This document shows positions 25,514-33,217 of a DNA stretch of 64,000 nt, piece after piece. Location: assembly GCA_002392405.1 (NCBI GenBank), contig DGGY01000041.1:1-64000 (forward strand). Reading direction: 5' to 3'. Source of the stretch: Treponema sp. UBA3862. GTDB taxonomy: Bacteria; Spirochaetota; Spirochaetia; Treponematales; Treponemataceae. How positions within the stretch are numbered: position 1 is the first letter of the stretch; each line of letters starts with the position of its first letter. The position numbers were made by a program, and so were the translations under genes. The notes below the pieces were generated by a model, which saw only the letters and a program-made list of their open reading frames with translations, did no database searches and was not told the DNA's origin.

Positions 25514-26775
25514 ACACACCTCTCATCAATAATTGACTTCAACTTTCCGCCAAAGCTTTCATCATCACTAATTTCAAACAAGTCCGGAACAGTTTCAAAA
25601 ACCTTTGCCCGTAACACAGGAAGCCACCTTTCCCCATTTTTTTTGTAATCAAGTTCCTGGGAGATCACTCCTTTTAAAACAGTACAGAGAGTTTTTAAGG
25701 AAAGGCCCAGGTCACACAGCCTTAAGAGCGTTTCAAAAATTCCGTCCGTATGAACTGTTGCAAAAACAAGATGCCCCGTAAGAGAGGCCCGTAAGGCCGT
25801 CTTTGCAGAAAGTGAATCACGAATTTCCCCTACAAAAACAACATCAGGATCGTGGCGGAAAATATACTTAAGGGCACTGTCAAAATCAAGTTTTGCCGTT
25901 TCCTCAAGCCTTATCTGAGTAACCCCCTCAAGAATATATTCAGGCGGCTCTTCTACAGTGATTATTTTTTTTGTTCCTTCACTTTCCTTTAAAATCCACT
26001 GCAGCACCGCAGAGGCTGTAGTGGTCTTACCTGAACCCGTAGGCCCTGAAATCAGCACAAGTCCGCTTTTACAGCAGGCAGTTCTTCGGATTATTTTCTG
26101 CTGTCTTTCATCAAAACCAAGTCCCTCAAGTTCCGGATTCACCCTCTGTGTATCTAAAAGCCTCAGGACAACTGACTCTACTCCTTCTTCAGAATAAGTA
26201 GAAATCACCGGAAGACAGGATACACGGATAAAGACAGTTCTCTTTTTTCTTTTCCAGATAAACTGCCCGTCCTGTCCGCTTCTTTTTTCCATAACATTCA
26301 TACGGGCAAGAACTTTTATGCGTCTTACAAGTTCAAGCATTCTCTGAACGTCAAGCCGACAGGCTTTCTCAAGTCTTCCGTTTATCCTGTAGCGGACACA
26401 GTTTTCCTCTATGTGAATGTCACTCGCCCCTTTTTCAGCAGCCTCTTCAATAAGAGAATCCAGAAGCAGCACCCCTGCGCTGTTTTCATCGTATTCAGGA
26501 ATTCTTTCGCTTATAAATGAATCAGATGAACATCCGTAATTTCTGGTAACTATTTTTTCAAGTTCATCAGCATCAATCTTAGTGAAAGTACATTCAATAT
26601 CTGTTCTTTCAAAAAAGATTCTTGCAGAACGCTCAAGCCTGTTTTTTAATTCCGTATTATCAGGATTTACAAGACCGAAGCAGACGGCATTTTTTGACTG
26701 TGAGAGTAAAGCAACTCCGTTATACAGGCAGAACTGAGTTCCAAGCTCAAATTTTTTAATGCAGTCCTCCCTCAT
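25510..26775 (-). CDS. gspE: Type II secretion/type IV pilus assembly ATPase GspE
   Basis: A 421-residue hexameric secretion ATPase. Walker A is GPTGSGKT (244-251), the Asp box is ITVEEPPEY, Walker B is DVVFVGEIRD and the His box GHLVFATVHT; the upstream ASDIHIE motif of the N2 domain is also present. Compared with classical GspE (about 500 residues) the N-terminal GspL-binding domain is short and the C-terminal tetracysteine zinc motif is missing. ATG overlaps the secretin stop codon (ATGA). Powers pseudopilus assembly from the cytoplasm. Confidence 0.93.
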   Translation of the reverse strand: MREDCIKKFELGTQFCLYNGVALLSQSKNAVCFGLVNPDNTELKNRLERSARIFFERTDIECTFTKIDADELEKIVTRNYGCSSDSFISERIPEYDENSAGVLLLDSLIEEAAEKGASDIHIEENCVRYRINGRLEKACRLDVQRMLELVRRIKVLARMNVMEKRSGQDGQFIWKRKKRTVFIRVSCLPVISTYSEEGVESVVLRLLDTQRVNPELEGLGFDERQQKIIRRTACCKSGLVLISGPTGSGKTTTASAVLQWILKESEGTKKIITVEEPPEYILEGVTQIRLEETAKLDFDSALKYIFRHDPDVVFVGEIRDSLSAKTALRASLTGHLVFATVHTDGIFETLLRLCDLGLSLKTLCTVLKGVISQELDYKKNGERWLPVLRAKVFETVPDLFEISDDESFGGKLKSIIDERCV

Positions 26776-28247
26776 ATAAGCTTAAACTCCTTCAAAACCC
26801 GTCTCATTTCCTCTTTTTTTTCTTCAGAACGGATTTTTTCTTTGAGAAGGCCATCCTCATTTTTCTGAAAGTCTGCCTCCGGTGAATCAATATTAGGCAC
26901 CAGGTAAATTACAAGTTCAGTTGATTCAGTCTTTTTATCACTTCCCTTAAAAAGTCTTCCTAAAAGAGGAACTTTTGATATCCAAGGAATCCGCGAATCA
27001 GTTTCACTTTCCTCATTTTGAACAAGGCCGCTTAAGATGACAGGTTCACCGCTTTTTGCCCTCACTTCCGTACTCACCAGTTTTTCAGAAGAAGGCGGCG
27101 GATTTCCGGTTTTAGAAGAAGTGTCCGTGCCCTGACGGCTTACACTGGCAGAAATTTTAGTAGTGATGCTTTTATCTCCGATTACAGTTCCAGTTATTTC
27201 AAGTTTAAGCCCTGACACGATTTCTCTTGTTACCCCTGAATAAACAGGTTTTCCCGTTTCAGGATCAAGATTATTGTCACGGTAGCGGTAAGTATTAGTG
27301 TTCTGAAAACTTATGGTTCTCCCGGAAACTCCCGTCAGCGTTGTATCAGCAAAAACACGGGCCTTAGTTTCATTAATCGAAGTCTGAAGGGCAGCAGCAA
27401 ACTTTAATCCAAAAGCTCCCGTCACATCCATATTAAAATCAAGCACACTTCCAAGAGCTGCAGTCAGAGAGTTTTCATCAGTTTCCGCTGCTTTAGAAAC
27501 AGTTAGAGAAGGATTCCATTCACTCCCCTTTGAATTCTGATATTGAATTATCAGAAGATCATAGCTGACTCTGGTTACAGGCCTGTCGTACTCTTTAAGT
27601 TCCTCAAGCAGCCTTATATATTCATAATCAGTTCCAGTAAAATAAAAGCTGTCCCCCTTTCCGCTCTCAGTTATTTTTGAACGGTCGGCAAAAGGCGGCG
27701 GACAGGATATAAAATCTGACGCCTTAAGATGCTTTAACTGAACGAGTCTTGCGTTTGTTTTTACATCCCAGCTGTAAAGAAAATCATCAAAATCAGGTTC
27801 ATCTTTTTCACGGATAAAATACAGAAAATCGCCGTTCCCTCCAGCTTTTACAAGTTCAAGGTCAGGAAATCTTTTTAATGCCGCAGAAGAAAACCCCTCA
27901 AAGCTTCCGTACTTTAAGACACCTTTCCGCCACTCTTTGCCGGTAGAATCGATTTTTTTTCTGGCATTCTTTGAACCAATCACATAACAGATCCCGTCTT
28001 CAAAAACCGCTTCTGCTCCGGCTAAAGCACAGAGATTAACGGCAAGCTCTTCAAGCGAAAGATTTGAGAGGCTGGCACGGACAATTTTTCCGTCCCCGCC
28101 TGAAACAATACAGAACTGAACGCCGGCGTCCTTAAAAAGCCTGTCGAGGGCGCTTTCAAGTGAACAGCCGGAAACATCGCAGTTCCAGTACTGTCCTGCG
28201 GTAACAGAAAAAACAGCCCTGCCTGTCAGAGTCTGAACAGGATTTTT
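26772..28247 (-). pseudogene. gspD: Secretin GspD, C-terminal part (frame-shifted relative to its N-terminus)
   Basis: This frame is open from 28274 down to the stop at 26772 and encodes further N-domain sequence (from about 28229), then the secretin homology domain: the ring-forming VPLLGRLF motif and TELVIYLVP terminal strand are clear. Its only ATG/GTG/TTG start is a GTG at 27983, which falls inside an N-domain and has no ribosome-binding site, so it is not a natural beginning. The N-terminus is supplied by the preceding frame (28226-28777). Joining them requires a -1 shift at the A5 run 28244-28248. Whether the gene is dead, mis-sequenced or expressed by frameshifting cannot be told here. 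Confidence 0.8.
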
Positions 28248-28777
28248 GTAGTGCGTGAAACATGAATAACACCATCACCTTTTTTTTCAGCTTCAAAACC
28301 ACTGCAAAGCCCTGTAATTCTTGAAACAAGTTCAAACTCAGTACAAAAACCGGTATGAATGCTCACACAGACCGCAGGCAGACTGTCAAAAGTAATGCAG
28401 GTTTGAGTCTTTTCGGCCGTTTTTTCAAACAGCTGTGACGGAGTCATATCAAGTGCATCCAGTGAATACAAACCTTCTTCGTTTTTCACCAGAGAGTACC
28501 TGCTGACAGTCCAGCCTTCACTGCTTTTAGTAACATAAAGCCTCGACTTCCTCAAAAACGAATCAAATGCAAGGTCAAAATCATCCCCGCTCACGCGGAA
28601 ATCTCCCGTGCCCTTTACAGTGTCATCGCCCGTAACAGGAAAGCCTTTATAAACAGAAACCGCATACAAAATCTCAGACAAGTCTTTATTGATGAATTCA
28701 AAGCTTTCAGCTCCCGCCTTAAAAACAAGGAAAAACATCGCAAAAGACACAAAAATTTTTTGGAAAGTCTTAATCAC
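28226..28777 (-). CDS. gspD: Secretin GspD, N-terminal part (signal peptide, N0 and N1 domains)
   Basis: A 183-residue frame starting at a GTG preceded by AAGGGGG. It has a signal peptide (about 1-22, ending KAGA-ES), a typical secretin N0 domain (FEFINKDLSEILYAVSVYKG, then a LYVTKSSEGWTV strand pair) and an N1-like domain ending at VSRTTK. It then stops after five out-of-family residues, while the neighbouring frame continues with the expected next N-domain. It is therefore the front half of an outer-membrane secretin and not a separate protein. First gene of the secretion operon; no clear promoter seen between it and corA. Confidence 0.8.
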   Translation of the reverse strand: MIKTFQKIFVSFAMFFLVFKAGAESFEFINKDLSEILYAVSVYKGFPVTGDDTVKGTGDFRVSGDDFDLAFDSFLRKSRLYVTKSSEGWTVSRYSLVKNEEGLYSLDALDMTPSQLFEKTAEKTQTCITFDSLPAVCVSIHTGFCTEFELVSRITGLCSGFEAEKKGDGVIHVSRTTKILFRL

Positions 28778-28880
28778 TTTTACCCCCTTAAAATTATTTT
28801 TTCTTCTGCAATAATAATTGGTGCTGTTTTTTAAAAACTGACAAAAAACCATTAAAAAATTTTTAAAAAAGTGTAAAAAG

Positions 28881-28910
28881 TTGCCCCACAGTCCCTTTTC
28901 GTGATAAACT
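28881..28910 (+). promoter_or_regulatory. Promoter of corA
   Basis: TTGCCC (28881-28886), 18-nt spacer, TAAACT (28905-28910), giving a leader of about 16 nt that contains GGGG 17 nt before the ATG. Confidence 0.55.
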
Positions 28911-28932
28911 CAAGGGGATAAACGGTAGAAAA

Positions 28933-29916
28933 ATGATTAATTACTGGCAGCAGGAAAACGGCATCTTTGTAAAAAAAGACAAAGATAAAATCGATCCGGA
29001 AAAAAGACTCTGGGTTGATGCCCGCAATGTAACATCAAAAGAAATCGCAGTTCTCGAAGCAGATTACAAACTCGACCATGATCATGTTGTAGACTCACTC
29101 GACCCCGATGAACTTTCACGCATTGAACAGGGTGACGGCTATGTACTTACCATCATGCGTCTGCCGGTCTACATGCCTAATGCCGAAGTTCACTATCACA
29201 CAGCGCCGATGGGTGCCATCGTTTTTTCTGACACAATCATCACAATGTGCTGGACAGACTGTGAAGTTTTAAAAGATTTATGTGCAAACAGAATCAAAGA
29301 CCTTACAATTTCTGACTTTCCTGCTTTCATCACGCGGATTTTAAGCCGTGCAGACACAATGTTCCTGCGCTACCTTAAAGAAATCAACCGCCGTACAAAC
29401 TCAATCCAGGAAGAACTCCAGGTATCAATCGAAAACAACGAACTGATTCAGCTTTTCAACCTGGAAAAATCCCTCATGTACTTTACAAGCTCCCTCAAGA
29501 GCAACCAGCTCCTGCTTGAAAAAATACGCAAGACTAAAATCATCAAATTTGATGCAGACGACCAGGACTGGCTCGATGACGTAGAAGTAGATAACCGTCA
29601 GGCTATGGAAATGGCAAACACCTACTCCCAGACAATTTCAGGCACAATGGATGCCTTTGCTTCAGTTATCTCAAACAATATGAATATCGTAATGAAGCAG
29701 CTGACAGTATTCTCCATTGCCTTAATGCTCATTTCCTTCATAACAAGTTTCTGGGGAATGAATATCCGCCTGCCATGGACAAAAGATGACGGCTGGACAG
29801 GCTTTATTGTAATCAGCATAGGCTGTGCAGTCCTGGCTACAGGCGCATTCGTCATAATGACTTTTATGTCAAAAATCCAGAAAAAATTCAGGCAGTTAAA
29901 AAATAGAAAACGGTAA
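28933..29916 (+). CDS. corA: CorA-family magnesium/cobalt channel
   Basis: A 327-residue CorA-type divalent cation channel. The long acidic and helical cytoplasmic domain is followed by two C-terminal transmembrane helices; the first ends in the selectivity motif GMN (275-277, GMNIRLPW) and the second is FIVISIGCAVLATGAFVIM. The acidic loop between them is short, as in CorA pentamers. The gene is divergent from the secretin gene. The following exported SUMF1-like gene is 59 nt away and may be co-transcribed. Confidence 0.93.
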   Translation: MINYWQQENGIFVKKDKDKIDPEKRLWVDARNVTSKEIAVLEADYKLDHDHVVDSLDPDELSRIEQGDGYVLTIMRLPVYMPNAEVHYHTAPMGAIVFSDTIITMCWTDCEVLKDLCANRIKDLTISDFPAFITRILSRADTMFLRYLKEINRRTNSIQEELQVSIENNELIQLFNLEKSLMYFTSSLKSNQLLLEKIRKTKIIKFDADDQDWLDDVEVDNRQAMEMANTYSQTISGTMDAFASVISNNMNIVMKQLTVFSIALMLISFITSFWGMNIRLPWTKDDGWTGFIVISIGCAVLATGAFVIMTFMSKIQKKFRQLKNRKR

Positions 29917-29938
29917 AACCAGAATAAAAGCCTGTGAT

Positions 29939-29968
29939 CAGCGCCGCTAACGCGGAGTTTTATAAGGA
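29939..29968 (+). repeat. Solo copy of the 30-nt hairpin/Shine-Dalgarno cassette
   Basis: This 30-nt stretch is identical to the minus-strand ends of the three tandem repeats at 24242-24271, 24355-24384 and 24468-24497. It contains a CCGC-TAAC-GCGG hairpin and ends in TATAAGGA, which is the ribosome-binding site of the gene starting at 29976, just as the copy at 24242 serves gspG. Confidence 0.9.
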
Positions 29969-29975
29969 TGGTTCC

Positions 29976-30986
29976 ATGAAAAAGTCAAAAAAGTTATTAA
30001 TACCTGCAGTTATCTTTACGGCAGCTTTTCTTTTACAGCCTGCTTATACACAGGATAAGCAGAATAATCTTTCAGAAGATTTTGTTTTTGAAGATATGGA
30101 CATGGTTGAACTCGGACCGAAAGACGGTCAGGAATTTGACGTCTATGTAATCGGAGATTCAAGCCAGTCCTTTACTGAAAAACGCTGGATAAAACCTTTC
30201 CTGCTCAACCGCACGGAAACAACCTACGATTTATGGTATTCAGTAAGAAAAACAGCCGAAGACATGGGCTATAAATTCCTCAATCCCGGACAGGAAGGCT
30301 CCCGCGGAAAAAGAGGCGCCGCCCCGACACAATACGGAAAATATCAGCCTGTAACAATGATAAGCTGGTACGATGCCGTAATCTGGTGCAATGCACTCTC
30401 AGAACTCTACGGCCTTACCCCCTGCTACACCTACAAAAACCAGGTCTTAAAAGACGCAACGGAAACAACCCGTCTCGACCTTGCAGAATGTAACTGGGAC
30501 TCTAAAGGCTTCCGCCTTCCTTCAGAAGAAGAATGGGAATATGCTGCAAGAAAAACAAAAAACGGCTTTCAGGGCGGAGATATAATGAGCGGTCAGGCAG
30601 ACGAAAACGGAAAGACTGATTTTTCAATTCCTGAAGAAGCTGTAAGCTGGACAGCAAACAACACAGACCAGACACGCCCGGCAGGAACTGCAGGCACACC
30701 CTTTGAAAGCAAAGCCCCTCCAAAACCAGGCAGCGGAAATCCAAACGGAGCAGGACTTTTTGACATGAGCGGAAACATTCTTGAGTTTGTGTGGGACTGG
30801 ATGGCAAATTACAGGCCGTCTGAACCGGGAAAAAGATGCACTGGTCCTGAAAGCGGCAGCCAGAGGGTAAGCCGCGGCGGAAGCTGGTCAGTATACACGC
30901 CGTTCTGTTACGCAGGAGACCGCTACAGTTTTGATCCTAACGAAGTCTACAACTACTTCGGTTTCCGTCTGGCACAGACAAATTAA
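29976..30986 (+). CDS. Exported SUMF1/formylglycine-generating-enzyme-like protein
   Basis: A 336-residue protein with signal peptide (about 1-25, ending PAYTQ). The FGE-sulfatase fold is clear: TETTYDLWYSV near the start, PVTMISWYDAVIWCNALSE, FRLPSEEEWEYAAR, GLFDMSGNILEFVWDW and the terminal RVSRGGSW...FGFRLA block. Of the two active-site cysteines in true formylglycine-generating enzymes only the second is kept (FCYAGDR); the first is Val. It is therefore probably not a sulfatase-activating oxidase but one of the exported SUMF1-fold proteins that are frequent in treponemes. The start at 29976 follows AAGGA; an earlier in-frame ATG lacks a site and would spoil the signal peptide. Confidence 0.85.
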   Translation: MKKSKKLLIPAVIFTAAFLLQPAYTQDKQNNLSEDFVFEDMDMVELGPKDGQEFDVYVIGDSSQSFTEKRWIKPFLLNRTETTYDLWYSVRKTAEDMGYKFLNPGQEGSRGKRGAAPTQYGKYQPVTMISWYDAVIWCNALSELYGLTPCYTYKNQVLKDATETTRLDLAECNWDSKGFRLPSEEEWEYAARKTKNGFQGGDIMSGQADENGKTDFSIPEEAVSWTANNTDQTRPAGTAGTPFESKAPPKPGSGNPNGAGLFDMSGNILEFVWDWMANYRPSEPGKRCTGPESGSQRVSRGGSWSVYTPFCYAGDRYSFDPNEVYNYFGFRLAQTN

Positions 30987-31002
30987 ATAAACTAATTCCT
31001 TT

Positions 31003-31695
31003 TTACAGCTGACACAATTCTGCAGAAGCAACGCTCCACTTTCCGCCGTCTTCCTTTAATTCAACCCAGCCGTACTTTCCTTCCATAAGGGCACCGGGAT
31101 TCATTACAAGAGTTGAACCGATTTTACTCATTCCAGCACTTTCATGAATATGCCCTGTTACGGTTAAAACAGGCTGTGTCTTTTCAATAAAATCACGCAA
31201 AAGCGCACTGCCAACGTGCACGCCGCCCGGAATCATATCACAGTCAGTCTCTTTAGGAGGATTGTGCATGATAAGAATAAGGTTATTGACGGTTCCATTT
31301 TCATCAGCAATCTGAGGGAGAGATTCCTTTACAATACTGTAATCTTTAAGCAGTTCTTCTTCTGTGCGTTCAAAAGGAGTTTCACCCGTGAACTTTGATC
31401 CGCCGCCGCTTCCTGCAATCACAAGGCCGTCATGAAAAACCATGCTTCCTTCAACACTGATATCAGCCTTTTCAATTTCTTCAAGGAACGCAGGTTCATC
31501 GCAGTTACCAAGTACCGCAAAAACAGACTCATGGCGGTTCAAAAGAGCCTCAAGGGCAGGTTTTCCGGTTTCAGGATGATTAAACCTTGCAAAATCGCCT
31601 GCAAAAAGAACAAAATCTGCTGCCGCAAAACGGTCGGCAAGTTTTTCGATATTTTCGGTATTTCCGTGTATGTCTGATATTACAAGTATTTTCAT
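31003..31695 (-). CDS. Calcineurin-like metallophosphoesterase
   Basis: A 230-residue phosphoesterase with all metal-binding motifs in order: DIHGN (8-12), GDFA (34-37), GNCDE, a lone MHNPP His, and GHIHES. The compact domain fits the YfcE/Icc-like single-domain group that hydrolyses phosphodiesters. AAGGAG precedes the ATG. It lies 86 nt downstream of hisC on the same strand, possibly co-transcribed. Substrate unknown. Confidence 0.85.
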   Translation of the reverse strand: MKILVISDIHGNTENIEKLADRFAAADFVLFAGDFARFNHPETGKPALEALLNRHESVFAVLGNCDEPAFLEEIEKADISVEGSMVFHDGLVIAGSGGGSKFTGETPFERTEEELLKDYSIVKESLPQIADENGTVNNLILIMHNPPKETDCDMIPGGVHVGSALLRDFIEKTQPVLTVTGHIHESAGMSKIGSTLVMNPGALMEGKYGWVELKEDGGKWSVASAELCQL

Positions 31696-31781
31696 ATATA
31701 TATTTTCTCCTTAACAATGGCTCCCGGCAGGGTTCCGTCTTTATTCAAAACATCACTATAAAATTTCGGTGTGTTTTTTAT

Positions 31782-32951
31782 TTACAAAGTAGACATCACT
31801 TTTTTTAAGGCGGCCATCTGTCCGTGAGTTCCGACTGTAATTCTCAGGTAATCTTCAATTCCAGGTGTATTAAAGTGGCGGACTAAGATGCCCTGCTCTT
31901 TTATTTTTCTGTAGCTTACTTCACCGCTAAGCCCTTCTTTTTTACAGAAAACAAAGTTCGTCTGACTGTCTAAAACATACCAGCCTTTTTCCCGGAGAAA
32001 ATCAATAAACTCATCCCGCTCAAAAGCAACGCTTTTTGCACATTCAGCGTAATACCCCGTATCTCTGCAGGAAGCAATTCCAGCCTGCTGCGCCATAAAA
32101 TCAACAGGAAAATGATTGAGCGAATTTTTAACGGTCGTAATGTGATTTACAAGTTCAGGAGAAGAAACAACATATCCAAGCCTCATTCCTGCCCCGCACA
32201 TAGATTTAGAAAAAGTCCGCACAATTACAAGATTCTTAAACTCAGAGAGAAGCGGAATAGAGCTTTCCCCGCCGAAATCAACATAGGCTTCATCAACTAC
32301 AAAAACCCTGTCTTCAGGCGCAGCCTTAATCATCTCACGGATTTCCTCTCTTGAAAGCCCAAGTGATGTGGGCGCATTAGGATTTGCAAAAATAATTGAA
32401 GAATCAGTCTTCTTTGCTTCTTCAAGCATTTTCTCCCGGTCAATAGACCAGTCACTTTTAAGCGGAACTTTGTTCAAAGGAATATTGTAAAAGCCTGCAT
32501 ATACCGGATAAAAAGAATAAGTATGCTCAGGAAGAACAAGCGGCCTGTCACCGTCAAAAAAAGCATAGAAAACAAAACTCAAAACTTCATCAGAGCCGTT
32601 CCCTGCATAAATCATGTCAGGAGTTACTTCAAAAGGAATCTTATCGCCAGCCCCGGGAGTAACTTTTGCCCCGCTTCCGTTTTTCTTACCGCCTTTTACT
32701 TCAGCTCCGGCAAGCACTCCTCCGCACTGATTGAGCATTGAGGCAATGGCAGCTTTAAGCTCATTTGAATCAGGATCAGGATAGAGCGCCATCTTCTGCG
32801 AATACTTTTTTGCAGCCTTAACTACAGCTTTTGACACCTCCTGGCTCGGCGGATAAGGATTTTCATTAGCGTTTAATTTTATATATGGACGATCCTTAGG
32901 CTGTTCACCAGGAACATAAGGATGAAGGTTTTTCATTCTCTGTGCAATCAC
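31782..32951 (-). CDS. hisC: Histidinol-phosphate aminotransferase-like PLP enzyme
   Basis: A 389-residue fold-type I aminotransferase of the HisC group. LNANENPYPPS (26-36), YPDPDSNELK, YAGNGSDEVL, FANPNAPTS, DEAYVDFG and the pyridoxal-phosphate lysine Lys249 in FSKSMCGAGMRLGY are all present. An insertion of about 33 residues rich in Gly and Lys (75-108) sits before the GNGSDE loop and is unusual. The start is a GTG with GGGAG 6 nt upstream. No other his gene is nearby, so it may serve phenylalanine/tyrosine transamination or salvage. Confidence 0.88.
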   Translation of the reverse strand: MIAQRMKNLHPYVPGEQPKDRPYIKLNANENPYPPSQEVSKAVVKAAKKYSQKMALYPDPDSNELKAAIASMLNQCGGVLAGAEVKGGKKNGSGAKVTPGAGDKIPFEVTPDMIYAGNGSDEVLSFVFYAFFDGDRPLVLPEHTYSFYPVYAGFYNIPLNKVPLKSDWSIDREKMLEEAKKTDSSIIFANPNAPTSLGLSREEIREMIKAAPEDRVFVVDEAYVDFGGESSIPLLSEFKNLVIVRTFSKSMCGAGMRLGYVVSSPELVNHITTVKNSLNHFPVDFMAQQAGIASCRDTGYYAECAKSVAFERDEFIDFLREKGWYVLDSQTNFVFCKKEGLSGEVSYRKIKEQGILVRHFNTPGIEDYLRITVGTHGQMAALKKVMSTL

Positions 32952-32994
32952 TTTTTTCTCCCGTACTGCCCCGCGCTTTAATCACGGATACTTC

Positions 32995-33023
32995 ATTTTA
33001 GACCCAAAAACATATTGTTTCAA
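32995..33023 (-). promoter_or_regulatory. Promoter of hisC
   Basis: Minus strand TTGAAA (33018-33023), 17-nt spacer, TAAAAT (32995-33000). Leader of about 37 nt with a good Shine-Dalgarno. Confidence 0.75.
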
Positions 33024-33165
33024 TGAGGCATAAGCATACGGCGGCCTCTGCCGCTTACGCGTCAGACCGGGCTATCCGCGGTTGCGCGCAAAAGCGCTCC
33101 ATTCGCCGCAGGAAACCTGCGCCGGACGCTCCGCGCCGCTACTATCCCTGGCCAAAACAGATAAA
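33024..33165. other. GC-rich, hairpin-rich intergenic island
   Basis: A stretch of about 140 bp between two divergent promoters is strongly GC-rich in an otherwise AT-rich intergenic setting. It contains GCGGC/GCCGC, CGCAGG-AAA-CCTGCG (around 33108-33122) and other nested inverted repeats. No open frame looks like a gene. It is probably a dispersed repeat; I cannot find a second full copy in the window. Confidence 0.6.
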
Positions 33166-33182
33166 TCTGGCATTTTCTGCCA

Positions 33183-33211
33183 TTGAGAAAACAGATAAAT
33201 ACTGATAATAT
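33183..33211 (+). promoter_or_regulatory. Promoter placing the start site on the ATG (leaderless)
   Basis: TTGAGA (33183-33188), 17-nt spacer, TAATAT (33206-33211), then 6 nt to the ATG at 33218. No Shine-Dalgarno. Confidence 0.65.
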
Positions 33212-33217
33212 AAAAAT

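Noticed and set aside
26772-27983. Independent secretin gene starting at the GTG at 27983.
   Set aside because: The GTG lies inside an N-domain, has no ribosome-binding site, and the frame continues upstream with clear secretin N-domain sequence.
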